Numbered from the stretch's first letter, positions 22,703 through 34,854 are shown. The stretch: DNA of 64,000 nt from Pachyseris speciosa (GCA_016490735.1 JAEMWC010000555.1:420001-484000), one strand, 5' to 3'. The notes: generated from the letters alone by a model not told the origin. A program made the numbers and translations.

Positions 22703-22850
22703 TTTCATCCTTCCTCTCAAGAAATATGTTATCAGTTTTTCACCTTGTCCCGACCCCTGGTGACCCATGTGCCTTATCATTTTGAATATTTCACTCTTTC
22801 ATTAGTTTGATGCTGATGAAAACTCCACGGGCACTCCATAATTTTTCGGG
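22703..22850. repeat. Dispersed repeat, copy 1
   Basis: The block from CTTTCATCCTTCCTCTCAAG to GGCACTCCATAATTTTTCG recurs inverted, with a 100-bp internal difference, at 28,280-28,525. It is an unclassified dispersed repeat. The flank to 23,600 has no gene. A CAA/TTG tract and LINE-like 3' untranslated sequence start at 23,478. Confidence 0.6.
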
Positions 22851-23606
22851 TGGGCGCTAAAATCTTGCAAATCATCATCTCCCTTAAGTGAAAGACAGAA
22901 ACAATTATTGAATGAAACTTTTTAATAGGATGAGCAGACTGGGTTCGAAACAAATCCTGATACATTTTCAAAGAGGAATGCCAGAAATGAAGAGGACATG
23001 TGTGTGTTGTAACTTCCCGGCAAGTGGCCTCTTACTTTAGTAGAAAGAAAGCCTCGCAAACCGCAAAACTAGTCGTACGTCAATGCCCACTATATCAAAT
23101 AAGCGCCTTGTTTCCAATTAACTCTCCCAAAGAATCGCCTCAGAAACCAAGGAAGCGCTCTATAAAGTAAAATCATGCAGCTTATTAAGTTTCTTGCTTG
23201 CTTGGTTAGCAGTACAAGTGCATCTTGTTCAATCCCAAATTCGTTCTTTTATCTTTTTAATTACTTTCTGTATCAATGTGCCAGCAAACTTCTTTCGGTC
23301 ATCAAGGAACGGCACGTTTTCGCTTTCCACAAACTGAGTTAAAGTGAAATAAACGCCTCTCTCTAATAAACACCTCATATCTACAGTATTTAACGCTCCT
23401 CCCCAGGACCCTAAAATTAATGGACGCCCCAGGCGTTTAATTTATTAGATTATTTACGGTACCTGCATTGCTCCAACAACAACAACAACAATATCTTTAT
23501 TGTGCCTTGAATTTTCTTTAATACAAAATTATATAAGTTAATACATAAGAAAAGATACGGACCTTCAGAAATAACTATTAAGAGTTAAAAATGCCTGAAG
23601 GTCAAT

Positions 23607-25488
23607 AATAGTCCAGTTTCGAATTCCCAAGAAACCGCTGGAATTTCGTCTAGATGGCGCAATTTCTGCACCAGGACGAGGCTAACCCTGTATTCGCTTT
23701 CCTTCCGTCCTTATCGCTCTCGTTGATATAGTGGTCGAACTGCGCTGAAAGTCGAACAAATCCTGGAAAATGGACCAAGAGAAAGGAAAAAGTGTAAGAT
23801 AAGGAAACATCGACGCCGTGGAGTGGAGTATGCAGCAGCTAAGTGAAATAGTTTCCACAATAAAAGCGATGAAAGTGGGTTTGTTTACACTCTCCATCGA
23901 AGAAATCTGCAAAAGCACATTGATATGATCATGTCAAGCGTCGAGATGGAGAGACGGTTTCCGTTTAATACGAGAGAACATTTTCAGAAACACGAAATAT
24001 TCAAAGATGTTAGGGAGTTAAGTGTAGATTGAGTAGAGGTATGGCACTGTTTGGGAGTTTCACTGCTGATGACAGTCTTCACCTGTAGTCTTGTATAATG
24101 AGTGTACAACATTATTGAATTGCATTTTGATGGGGATTTTCTATTGCGACTGAATTGTGTAATTATGATGGTACTCTTGTAGTGTCAGACGTATAAGAAA
24201 TAAAACAGTATATTGTTACTTTTATTATTTCTGTGTCCACGTCCTTTTTTGTGTGTTTTTTGTATACCAACTATTGACATTTCATGTTTGAGTGGCAAGG
24301 GCTTCCTCCTCAATTTGGTGACATATTCTCTTGTTGCTCAAACATAAAATTTGTATCTTTGAGGCCTGTAGTGTGTATTTTGTGAATGCCTTTTTTATAT
24401 ACATTCAGTTTACCTGTTCCAACTATGGTACTGAGAAAGATGAAGTCGGGTCTAGATGTTCTTGGGAGATCTAAATGTTGAGGTGGTGTTTGCCATACCG
24501 AAGATAACTCCACACAGACATTCATTCATGTACTTTTGGAGTTGACACAATGTCCATTGACCATACTTATACATTTAGCTTTGGAGACATCACTCACATT
24601 AAAAAACTTAGAGCAGCTTGGAAGTAAAGGAAGAAATGTTGATACACCTTAAAAAAAGTTGGGCAGCTGCAAAAAGAAATTGATGGGTATAAACAATGGA
24701 AATTTCCTCTTGCAAAGTTTAGGTATGACAATTCTGCTATTCAATTCTACACAGGCCTTCCCAATTACAAGCCCCTACCACCATTTCATAATTACTTTGA
24801 ACCAAAAGTAGTCAAACTGCAATAGTGGGGTAAAATAAATGTTCCTGAATCCAGACCATATCACGAGGAAGGGAATGAGAAGCCAGGACCCAGCAAGCAA
24901 TTATGTTTTTTTAACTCAACTGTTTATTGTCGTAGTTTTTTTTGTTAGAGATCTAGCTGACAGATTTATCATTTTGCATTTCTGTTGTATTTCATTTCCC
25001 TTCTCGATCAGGAAGCAGTGCGAAAAAACTTGCTACAACGATTTGCTGTGAACTCATAACACAGTCTCCCAACATCTCTAATTGTTCCGTTTTTCTGAAA
25101 ATGTTTTTCACATATTTTACGGAAATCGTCTCTTCTATCTCGACTCTTGATCAAATTGCATCAATATGCTTTTGCAGAGTTCTTCGATGGAGAGTCTAAA
25201 AAACTGTAAACAAACCCACTTTCATCGCTATTATGTTGGAAACTATTTCACTTAGCTGCTGCATACTCCACTCCACGGCTTCGGTGTCTCCTTATCTTAC
25301 ACTTTTTTCATTTCTCTTGGTCCATTTTCCAGGATTTGCTCGACTTTCAGCGTAGTTCGATCACCATATCAACGGGAGCGATAAAGACGGAAGGAAAGCG
25401 AATACAGGGTTAGCCTCGTCCTGGTGCAGAAATTACGCCTTCTAGACGAAATTCCAGCGGATTCTTAGGAATTCGAAACTGGACTATT
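23607..25488. mobile_element. 1.9-kb DNA transposon with ~390-bp terminal inverted repeats
   Basis: Positions 23,607-24,000 and 25,100-25,488 are inverted copies (AATAGTCCAGTTTCGAATTC at the outer end, and shared words such as GAGGCTAACCCTGTATTCGC and GCATACTCCACTCCACGG). The 1.1-kb interior contains a transposase scrap of DDE_Tnp_4 type (24,661-25,000). No target duplication could be fixed. I infer an internally deleted ISL2EU/IS4EU-like element. Confidence 0.72.
24661..25000 (+). pseudogene. Transposase fragment (DDE_Tnp_4 / ISL2EU-like)
   Basis: The plus-strand frame gives KFRYDNSAIQFYTGLPNY, then VKLQYWG. A second frame gives VRDLADRF near 24,943-24,966. The pairing of FYTGLP with a downstream RDLAxRFxIS helix-turn-helix is characteristic of the N-terminal part of DDE_Tnp_4 transposases. 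The catalytic DDE region is absent and the frame is broken. Confidence 0.6.
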
Positions 25489-25650
25489 GCAGGATATAAA
25501 AATAAATTAGTGAAATGGATCAGAGGTAGAATACACTCAAGAAGGTAGAGCAAAACACGCACAAAGAACGTACACTAACACACACAGAAAAACAGACACA
25601 GGCATAAACACAAAAAAAAACACAAAAACACCCACAGTATTAGAAAATAA

Positions 25651-26149
25651 TTATAATACAATGTACATCATATAAATAAGCAAGATTATTGATCGGAAGC
25701 AAAGAAAATAGCATGTGAGAAAAGATGTCTTAATAATCACCTTTTTAAACTGACTCATAGACAGGGCTTTAACATTTTCTTCGATTAAATTCCAGATTTT
25801 TGGTCCTTGAAAGCGTATATTGAAAATGCCATAATTAGTTCGAGGTTTAGGTAAATAACAAGTTTGTCTGCAGGCCAAGCGAGTATTATGACTATGAATT
25901 TTGTCAAAAATCATTAAAAACTAAGCTTTGAACTGTAGACCGAGGAATGGAATTCTCGGCGCAGATATCGTTATGATCCTGCTCATACTTTTTGTGCTGC
26001 TTTAGAATCTCCTCGTATTTCTGGTTCGCTAGATTCAAGAAGGCGGTTGCATCGTTGAGTTTTGTTTTCAGGTTAGATACTTCTTCTCTTAAAGGTCTTA
26101 ACTTCTCATCTAATACTTCTTTCCATTGCTCTAGGGTGACAGCAGACAT
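25651..26149 (-). pseudogene. Non-LTR retrotransposon with ORF1 start joined to ORF2 end
   Basis: From 26,149 down, 81 codons read like an ORF1 N-terminus with a coiled coil (EQWKEVLDEKLRPLREEVSN..KYEEILKQHKKYEQ). This is followed almost at once (25,914-25,651) by an ORF2 C-terminus (HSHNTRLACRQTCYLPKPRTNYG..FQGPKIWNLI). The whole reverse transcriptase is missing. It is therefore an internal-deletion derivative or two scraps joined. Confidence 0.65.
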
Positions 26150-26292
26150 AATACATAATGCCCCACTTCTGTAAAGAATCTGTTCAGTACCAGCTTAATT
26201 CCGAAACAGAGGAAAACCTTTCAAAAATGAGCATTAAAGATCTTCAAGATATTGTAACTGAACTTAAACTTGGGGTAAATAGCAGGAAGAAA

Positions 26293-26436
26293 TCAGGCCC
26301 CAGTTGTTCAAAGAGCAGATAACTCTGTCCAAAGGATAATTAAAAAGTCGCTATCCAGCGGATTAAATGTATCAGTTGCAATACATTTTATCCACTGGAT
26401 AGCGACTTATCCGCTCTTTGAACAACTGTGGCCTGA
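26293..26436. mobile_element. 144-bp palindromic MITE
   Basis: The ends TCAGGCCCCAGTTGTTCAAA and its near reverse complement TTTGAACAACTGTGGCCTGA enclose a second inverted pair, AGTCGCTATCCAGCGGAT / ATCCACTGGATAGCGACT. The unit folds into one long hairpin. It is non-coding. Confidence 0.8.
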
Positions 26437-26529
26437 TATTGTTCAAGTTCTCCTCAGACACGCCTCGGGTTGCGAGCAATAAGAACCGGTCACCGGAAAC
26501 GCGCACAAACATAAACACCACACTGAACC

Positions 26530-27520
26530 CTCGGTGGCCCAATCTCGTAACCAGAGTCCTCGGGCTATTTGGTCAGCGGGTGGACGCCCGGAGAGACTCT
26601 GGGATAATGGAATTAATTTCAATAGTTAACCAAACTGGAAACCCAGGAACCGACTTCCTCGTTTTGGAGGGAGGTTTTAAATAAAACTCGGATTTTTGTT
26701 TTTAATTTCTGTGACTGTAATTTTTCTATTGCCACAATTTTGGCCAAATTGCAAAATATCCTGCCACTCCAAAACACATCTAGAATGTGTGAGTGCCCGG
26801 CTACGCGGCTACGTAAAGCCGAAACAAGCTCGCTAACACATGCAATATGAATATACCTCGTTCTTTAATCCATGAGCCGAAACAAGGGTTTTACACACGA
26901 CTACTGTCTCTTCGTTATCCTAGATGAAAAGACTGCATTTTTCGCCGCAAAAGCAACCAATAACTACATGGTGATTTAAATTCAACCAATGAACTTTATT
27001 GTAATACATTTCGCTTCAGTAACTCCTAAACTGCTTTCATTAAATTACAAACTGATTATTTCAAATAAACACTACTCGCTACACGAAGAATAATTAAAAC
27101 TGTGTCATATAAGCTACCATACATGCAATTAATACAACTCAAATCTCAACGGCGGGGCTAAAGTACAGGTCACATTCCACAGGTAAACATATATACAGGT
27201 CACCATGCTACGGATAAATAAAGAAGCCCAAATGTGTCTCTATTCAGAGTTTTCGTTTAGATTGAGGACAAACTGTTTGGCTTAGTTACCAATCAATAAA
27301 ACAGTGAACTGTACCTGTGACCTGTGGAATATGACCGCTCAACGTCTTCAAATTCATTGTAACACAAGTTCGTTAAGTCTCCCCAAGCATGCGCACTAAG
27401 ACCGAAACCCCAGATTTTCTGGGGAAATGGAGGCCATTAATATCCCAGAGTTTCTCCGGGCGTCCACCCGCTGACCAAAGAGCCCGAGGACTCTGGGTAC
27501 GAGATTGTTGGTGGCCATGG
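26530..27520. repeat. Inverted repeat pair around 0.9 kb
   Basis: The segment 26,530-26,615 (CAATCTCGTAACCAGAGTCC .. GGTCAGCGGGTGGACGCCCG) is inverted at 27,435-27,520. Between them is a smaller inverted pair at about 27,160-27,345 (GTACAGGTCACATTCCACAG). This looks like a non-autonomous DNA element with another inside it. There is no coding content. Confidence 0.6.
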
Positions 27521-27529
27521 AATAGTGGA

Positions 27530-29400
27530 GCTTTGTAGCTTTCGTACTACATGACAATTAACTGTCGGCAATTTTTAACAAGGCATTTCAAAGTTAAACA
27601 TCCCGAAGTTTAAAAGTGCCTCAAACAGCATTCTTCACGTCGTTGACGAAGCAGCCGGTACGAACTGAATGCCAAAAGGTATTACTTGAAATACCAAGAT
27701 GCAAGTTTTTAGCAAACTCTAAAAAGAAATGATGATGTTTGGAGCTTTTCGTCGAACCAATTGCAGGTGCGGCAAATTGTATAGGGTGTCGCTGTAAAAG
27801 GAACTATTTGAGCTGTCATCGAACATGAGAACTGTGGTTTGAACGCGGCGACATGCATTCTTTCCGTATGAATGAGGCGTTCAGGAACCACGGACTTTGT
27901 GTGATTTCCCGTTGACTCTGAAGTGTTTCTCAAACTGATAGCTTTGCTAGGGGTATGTATAATTTAAGTTAGCTATTAGAGCGGTTAGTTATGCTGGACA
28001 GTTTAGTTATACATTTTTCTTGCCCACTTACCTGAAAACAGTAATTTGCATAAATTAACCGCTTGCTTGAAGATGCGATTTTTGAAAAATAATAACTGCA
28101 AATCTGCTTGATATCTGACTGTCAAACCTTCATAAAAATAATCTATAGTAAAAAATTGAACGGTCTTGCGTAAAATCGCCTGAATAATATCATTTAAGAG
28201 AAAGATAGTCGTGAATAAAAAGTACGAAAATTTGTAAATTTGCCTAAGGTATACATTGTAAATTGATTAGCCTTCGAAATATTATGGAGTGCCCGCGGAG
28301 TTTTTAGCATCAAAAGATTTACAAAGAGAGAAATATTCACATCCGGTCTTAAATTTGATCAAAATCTAAATACCAGGAAGAGAAAAGTTTCTTTAAAGAT
28401 GTCTTATTTTCAGCTTTTTAAAAAAAACATCCCCCTTCAAAATGATAAGGCAAAGGGGTCACGGGAGGGGGGGGGGGCAAGGTGAAAACTGATAACGTAT
28501 TTCTTGAGAGGAAGGATGAAACGATATAACTTTTAACAGAATTTTAACTGTAGAGTTGCTCTTTGAAATATTTTGCTAACAGAACTCCAATTTTCAAGGT
28601 GTAAAATGTCCCCCAAAATCCTTTCTGAAACCTAACCCCCCTTACCCCCCCCCCTCCCCCCACCACCACCACCACCACCCCTGATGCTCAGCTCAGGTTT
28701 TAGTTCAAAATTAAACAAATACCACGGTGAGGAGCTAACTACACTCAAAGTATCAAGGGAGGTTTTGTTTGACCATAAGCCTTAGCGACGTTCGCTCTCA
28801 AGTCAAATTTACGGTCTCTTCCATAGTAGAGGCTGAGTACGAGAAGAGATGACTTTTTTCGGTATGTTTTTTTTTTTTTTTTAAGTTACATTAAGTTATG
28901 TATTAAGTTCTTGGACGCACTGTTTGTTTTAGAAAAATGGTTTCCTGTAACTCCGCATCACCCTTGAAGTTTGCGAAACCTCGGCTGAGGACCAGAATGC
29001 GGCTAAGTATGTTGGTTGAAAACAATTTTGATTCTGTAAGGGATTGCTATCAACATTGAAGGAGGGCGTTGTGATCGTCTCAGCTTTCTTGTAACAAAAA
29101 GGAACACCTTTGCGAGTATTTATCATGCTATATCAATCCGAGAATTTACGTCATCCATGGCTTTTTTCGATACGACTAAACCATGAAGTTTCCCGAAAGT
29201 TTACAATGTTACTGACTTGTTTTGTTATTGGTCTTTATTGGTTGGGTAAGATCAAACTTAGACACAAGAAGGTCAATGTGAGCTTCCACTTATACTGGCG
29301 TGCGATATCATTCGTCTAATTACCACTTTCCGCAAGCGAAAAAAGTGGAAGCAGAAAAGTGTTATATATTATCATTTGATATCATCATCATTATCACTAT
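27530..29400. other. Non-coding stretch with dispersed repeats
   Basis: Contains the second copy of the 22,703 repeat (28,280-28,525), G and C homopolymer-like runs (28,470-28,485; 28,640-28,680 with CCA units) and a T tract at 28,865. Open frames at 27,709, 28,929 and 29,110 have no recognisable domain. Confidence 0.5.
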
Positions 29401-29410
29401 TATTATTTTT

Positions 29411-29750
29411 AAAATACACGGTGCGGTGACAAAACAACGCATGTTGCAAAACCTTTGAACTTGACGTTTCAAACTGCCTTGAATGAAAACCTTGGAACCA
29501 ACAGAAACTTTTTGTTCACTAGATTTCTTTTTTCGCTGACGTCTGGCGGACGTCTAGCTCTGTACAGCAATCTTTTTTATTTATATTTTCCTGTGTAGGT
29601 ACATCTATAACAGTTAAATTATTTTTGTAATTTAGTATAACAGTCTCTTCTGAAGATGCATGTTGAAACATACGAAACGTCGAGTTTTTCAAATCAAAGT
29701 TTTTACAACATGCGTTGTTTTGTCATGTTTGTCACCGCAGTGTGTATTTT
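29411..29750. mobile_element. 340-bp inverted-repeat element with a hammerhead-like core
   Basis: The ends AATACACGGTGCGGTGACAA and TTGTCACCGCAGTGTGTATT-type sequences are inverted, with ACAACATGCGTTGTTTTG shared. The right half has CTGAAGA (29,650), a CATGT/ACAT stem, then GAAAC-GTCGA-GTT. This is the same spacing as the PLE hammerhead at 61 kb, but helix I does not pair. It could be a decayed ribozyme-bearing element. Confidence 0.5.
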
Positions 29751-30369
29751 ATTCCTACTAAAGTTGAAATGGCCTAAGAATAAGATAAGCGTGTTTGTCA
29801 CTCGTCTACGTGTACAGCTGAACACTTCGACATAAGTTTCAAGATCAAGACTGTGGTGTCTATGGTCTTTCTGCCATCTGTGGGAGTTCGTCCAAAACGT
29901 GGCCTTCCTACAAATTCTTGCCGTTCCTGGAGAAAGATGCCTTTTGTAATAATGTTCCGCTCATTTGTCACTCTCTTTTCTAGGCCACGCAGTATTTTCC
30001 ACAATCATCCAATGACAATAAGCACGAAATCAACAGTCTTACACTTCCACACCCTCATTTGGGTTTGAGGTTTGAAAACGTCTATTATTATCACCATTAT
30101 CTTTATTGTTATTACGCAGTTGATAAAATTATGGATGCTAAAATAGAACAACATAGGGCGCACAGCGTATCCTATGCAGTCTGAAGGAACTATTAAAAAA
30201 ATCTCTGAATTAAATAATATGCAATTAAAGATTAAAAAAAACCTAATAAACAATCTAAATTTCTCCGATAATAAAACTACTTTGAGCTCCTAAGAAAATT
30301 CAAGGTACAATAAAGATGTTGTTGTTGTTGGAAAGTCAAGTGACGGTAGCTTTGAAAGTTCTCACTATG

Positions 30370-31660
30370 TTGAGAGAACTCGAGATGGCAACTTTCTGCA
30401 TCTTTCTCATTACGTCATAGCCCTGCTGCCAAAGAGCTTCTCATTGTCAAGTCTAGATCCCTTGATCATCCCCCTAGCACGTCAATGATGATGTTACATT
30501 GTTCAACGTCATAGCCAGGGTACTGCTTCTTCAGCTCGAATCGCAAAGGCCCGTACTTGACCGTTTTCTCCTCGGACTTCTTTTCCACGGACAGGACATC
30601 TCCATAGCCCACACCTTCTTATTCTTATGGTCCACAAATCGAGCGTCCACTCTGTTAGCCTTGACGATGGTGTGTTCCGCATAAACTGGGACATCCCATA
30701 ACGCTAGTGCCTCAGGTGACTCGTAGATTGGTTTGGGCACTCCACGCGAGTACCAAGGAGGAACTGAATCAATTAGCCTCAGTTCCCTTCCATCTCGAAG
30801 AAGAGGACTTTCAGTGCTGTGTTGTGTCTCTCTAGGTATTTAGACTGGGCCAAAGCAGAGCACCCCGCTAGCACATGTGCAAGAGTCTCAGGAGATTTCC
30901 CACACAATCTACAAGTGACGTCGCCCTGTGTTGTACCTGTTTTGTGGACTGTGTACACCTTAGTGGGCGTGAGCTGCTTGTACAGCTCCATTACCCAAGC
31001 GATAGTATGGGTAGGAGCGCACGTCCAATTACGCAGCCAAGCAAAGAATCCGCGCTGACTTAGCTCGCTGTCCTGCCACCTAGCCTGCAGGAACCATCCG
31101 TGCTACTTCTCTTCATTTATCTTCTCTTTCAGCTTCTCCATATCTGCCTTCTTGAGGTGTTCTTTCACCTCTGGCCCTTTGATCTCCGTCTCAGGATCGC
31201 TCAGAGACCGGCACGATGTTTGAGGGCACTCCAGAGACAAGCTCGTGCCCAGTTCCTCAGCAAACGTGTGCGCTTCCTTCATCAGGGACGTGTGTCCCTT
31301 CGCTACCGCCCTCTCTTCGAATGTTGCACTGCCCTCATAGAGGGATCCATGTTCTGACAAAGCTTCATTGACGTCTTGATCTTGGTCAACTTGTATTCAC
31401 GCTCAACCGAGCGCAAGCCACGCCCGCCTTTCTCTCATGCCAAATACATCACCGCCGCCGAGCTGAGGGGAATCTTCCCACCGTTTGATCGTTCAAGCCT
31501 CTCTGTCAATAACCCGCAGCTCTGTGATTGACCAGTGTTGAGTCCACATAAGATAGGTTAGCACTGGCATTGCGAACTGTTTGCTGGCTCTTACGCGGTT
31601 AATATCTGACAGAGGACTAGACCATATCACCGATAACCTTCTCAGATACACCTTGGCTAC
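30370..31660 (-). pseudogene. RLE-type non-LTR retrotransposon C-terminus, decayed
   Basis: The minus strand, from 31,660 down, reads LSDINRVRASKQFAMPVLTY (end of the RT/thumb), then a WLRNWTCAPTHT-like segment, a Cys/His knuckle (CRLCGKSPETLAHVLAGC at 30,850-30,905) and a restriction-like endonuclease core ([20 protein letters not shown], then CPW) near 30,580-30,665. The CCHC knuckle before a DARxV..EMSCPW endonuclease is the layout of endonuclease-type (R2/Hero-like) non-LTR elements. Several frameshifts and stops make it non-functional. A GTT-type tail at 30,316-30,332 belongs to another, plus-strand LINE end. Confidence 0.75.
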
Positions 31661-31664
31661 GTGT

Positions 31665-31775
31665 TCAATTATTATTGTTATTATTGTTGTTGATGTTGTT
31701 GTTGTTGTTGTTGTTCTTCTTCTTCTTCTTCCTATTCTTCTTCTTCTTCTGATCATGATCATCATCATTATTAGT
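31665..31775. repeat. TTG/TTC microsatellite
   Basis: ATT, GTT and CTT triplet runs with an ATC block. The hydrophobic and Arg/Thr-rich frames over it are artefacts. Confidence 0.85.
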
Positions 31776-32614
31776 AACTCATTCGTGCGAGAAAATCTGG
31801 TTTGGTCACCGTACGACCGTCCGACCATGCGTACGTCCACCCCTCCATGTATGACAATGTAATGCTGTATATAGATTTAGCCAAGACTAAAGCGGAGCTA
31901 CACGATTACCTTTTTTACTGGTATTGAACAACTTGGCATTGCTTTACTTGCGCCAATATTTTGTGTCCAAAAAATTTAGCAGCAGCATTGAAAACGATAT
32001 AGTTTACGACCCCGATGAAATATTCGATGGCAAATGTTTGAAAAAACAAAGAAACAAACATCCTTGTCAAGAACACCCGCCTTACTGTGGACTCGATCTT
32101 TTCCGGTTTCAGGTCCTTACTAGCAAATTCCGGAGAAAGGTTTTCTAAGGGTGAGGCCTTCGGCTGCCTTATAGATCTAAAGCCAACTGCTGCAGTTAAA
32201 AAACAGGCAAGCTTCCTCAAATCCAAGCCGTTTCTGAAGTGATGAAGCATATGATGTCTTCCCCTTCTGATACGTTTAGGCGCTACTGATTGACGACCCG
32301 ACTCACCGGATGGCGGGTCGTGAAGTTTAAAAAGGAAGTAAGCTTTACTGCCGGAAGTCAAACGGCATGGGACAGCTTCAAATATCTCGTCGGATCGTGA
32401 CGATCCGATCAGGTCGTGACGGCCCGTCATTTGAAAAGTCGACCCGACTATTGGAAATGCCAGGTGATGAGGGACAGGAAACACTGGAGGCCGTGATTAG
32501 AACAGCGCTCAGAAATTATGACTGACTGGAATAGCGCTCCGAAATGTTAACTGTTTCGTTCTTCAAGCTGGCGAAATCGTTGCACGCTTTCAAAAAGCAT
32601 CCAAAAATGGTGAA
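31776..32614. other. Unassigned repeat-like stretch
   Basis: The block GAGAAAATCTGGTTTGGTCA..CGTACGTCC at 31,788-31,860 matches 35,046-35,110 and is a dispersed repeat. A minus-strand frame of 189 codons (31,915-32,484) has no domain I recognise. Its right part contains GACGGGTCGTGACG-type words also found in the 34,563 tandem repeat, so I do not call it a gene. Confidence 0.45.
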
Positions 32615-34345
32615 TATTAATATGCCTCGTTCTTTAAGCCACGAGTCCAAACAAGCGCGCGTTACTCGTGCATACCTCGTTGTTTAAGCCACAAGCAGAA
32701 ATGCGCAACAAGCGCGCTACACATGAGAATGCCTCGTTCTCTAAGCCACGAGCAGAAAGAAGCGCGCGTTACTCATGTATATGCCTCGTTCTTTACGGCA
32801 CGAGTCCAAACAAGCGCGCATTACTCGTGCATACCTCGTTCTTTAAACCACGAGCAGAAAGGCGAAACAAGGGCGCTACATACATACATACATACATAAA
32901 TACTTTATTTGTTTATACACGGTAAAATCTTCAGTATATATTACATTAATTAAAATATTAATTAAAACAACACTGTTTTACAAGATTGCCGTGTGGGAGC
33001 CCGACTGATAATTGTTGTAAATTTTGGCAAGTTCCCTTTTAAAATATCCAAGAGAGTCTGATTTTCTTAAATTTGCGGGTAGGCTATTCCATAGTAGCGC
33101 CCCACCGTAGCCCAAGGCACGCTTACAATAGTTCGTGCGTGGCTTGGGCAGGTTTAGTTTAATCTCAGAGAGAGATTGTCCCAGTAGAGAGATTGTTCCA
33201 GATGAGCCTATTTAGGAGGAGACTGGCACTAGTGTCATAACTGGACCTGGTAATGACCCTGGTAGCCCTATTTTGGAGTTTCTTGAGTTTGTCGCTCAAG
33301 GAAACACTGAGTTCATCCCAAACAGGGCTGCAATAGTCAAAGTGGGGTAAAACCAACGCTTGGTAGATTTGAACAGCGGTACTTTCGGAGATGAATGGTC
33401 TTATTCGTTTAAGGGCGCCTATGGCTGAGGATATCTTCTTACTAATTTCTTCTATATGTTTTGTCCATGAAAGGTGTTCGTCAATAAACAAGCCCAACGA
33501 TTTAGCTTTTTCGACTTTTTTGATCGATTTCCTGTCAATCTCAATATCGATCTGATTATTCGATAGAGCATGTATTCGTTGATTTGACCCAATGCATATG
33601 AGTATGCCTCGTTCTCTAAGCCACGAACAGAAAGAAGCGCGCGTTACTCATATATATGAATCGTTCTTTAAGCCACTAGTCCAAAATGCTGCTCAAAAAT
33701 GTTGTATGCTTTGTTCTCAAAGAGCAGCGACTGAAATAGTGATATGTGAATAGACAATTATAAACATCGACTAGAATAGCATCACAAATGTTGGCCCAAA
33801 TGTTGGGAGTGTTTCGAAACTACTGCCGTAGCAACATGCTGCTCAGAAATGATGTATGCTTCGTTCTTAATCGAAACAAGCGCGCTACACATGTGTATGC
33901 CTCGTTCTCTAAACCACGAGCAGAAAGAAGCGCGCGTTACTCGTGTATACCTCGTTGTTTAAACCACAAGCACAAAGGCGCAACCGAGAGAAACAAGAGC
34001 GCTGCACATGTTTATGCCTCGTTCTTTAATCCACGAGCAAAATCAAGTGCGCGTTACTTATGTATATGCCTCGTTCTTTAAGCCACGAGTCAAAACAAGC
34101 GTGGGTTACTCGTTTACTTCTCGTTCTTTTAAACCACAGTGGAAAAATGTATCTCATTAGCAGAAATAATAACATGGCGGAAGATCGAAACAAGCGCACT
34201 ACACATGTGTAGTCCTCGTTCTCTAAGCCACGAGCAGAAAGATGCACGCGTTACTCATGTATATAACTCGTTCTTTTTAAAAGCCATGAGTCCAAACAAG
34301 CGCGCGTTACTCGTGTATACCTCGTTGTTTAAATCACAAGCAGAA
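32615..34345. repeat. ~53-bp minisatellite array, interrupted by a LINE
   Basis: Units of the type TGCCTCGTTCTTTAAGCCAC, then GAGCAGAAAGAAGCGCGCGT, then TACTCGTGTATA occur at 32,615-32,880, 33,600-33,690 and 33,880-34,345. Variants alternate (TTGTTTAAACCACAAGC). A LINE (32,882-33,590) and unrelated sequence split the array. The in-frame ORFs over the array reflect repeat periodicity only. Confidence 0.85.
32882..33590 (-). pseudogene. 5'-truncated non-LTR retrotransposon inserted in the minisatellite
   Basis: The minus strand encodes an ORF2 C-terminal part: KSLGLFIDEHLSWTKHIEEI, then SAIGALKRIRPF, IYQALVLPHFDYCSPVWDEL and KLQNRATRVI. The stretch FDYCSPVW..L..LQNRA is typical of CR1/L2/RTE-type proteins. 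A 3' untranslated region ends in an AATAAAGTATTTATGTATG tail on the minus strand (plus-strand CATACATA at 32,882-32,897). One frameshift occurs near 33,180. Confidence 0.8.
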
Positions 34346-34562
34346 AGGCTCGACAATAATATCGCAGTCCCCCTAATGAGATGCATTTGTCCACTCGACA
34401 ACTCTATCTGTCCACTAGACAACAGCTTTCTTCATTCGAACGACTCCTACGACTCGACAACTCTATCGCAGTGACCCTTGCCATATCTAACTCGCTCCAA
34501 AATTCGAAGTACCCCTAATGAGATGCATTTCTTAACTCTACAATTTGACTGTTGACTCGACA

Positions 34563-34832
34563 ATCATATGACGGGTCGTGACGATTCGAGTCGGATCGAC
34601 TCCACCCGACAACATATCTGACCCCCTCTATAGCGTTATGCTGAAATTGTTCTAAGTCCCTCGCCAAATGACTTCCGGTGAGTCGGATCGTCTTTTCATA
34701 GGGCGGGTCGTGTCGATTCAAGTCGGATCGACTCCATCCGACAACATTTCTGACCCCCTCTATATTGTTATGCTGAAATTGTTCTAAGTCCCTCGCCAAA
34801 TGACTTCCGGTAAGTCGGGTCGTCTTTTCATA
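34563..34832. repeat. Tandem duplication, ~125-bp unit
   Basis: Two head-to-tail copies start with GACGGGTCGTG and share TCGGATCGACTCCA and TATGCTGAAATTGTTCTAAG. The minus-strand open frame over it repeats itself (FARDLEQFQHN-like words), which only reflects the duplication. Confidence 0.8.
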
Positions 34833-34854
34833 CACCCGAGGGTGCAAAACGCTA

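Noticed and set aside
31915..32484. 189-codon minus-strand ORF as a gene
   Set aside because: No domain, no splice context, and its right third consists of sequence shared with the tandem repeat at 34.6 kb.
32615..34345. CRISPR-like array of similar units
   Set aside because: The host is eukaryotic, units vary along their whole length without unique spacers, and no cas genes are present; this is a minisatellite.
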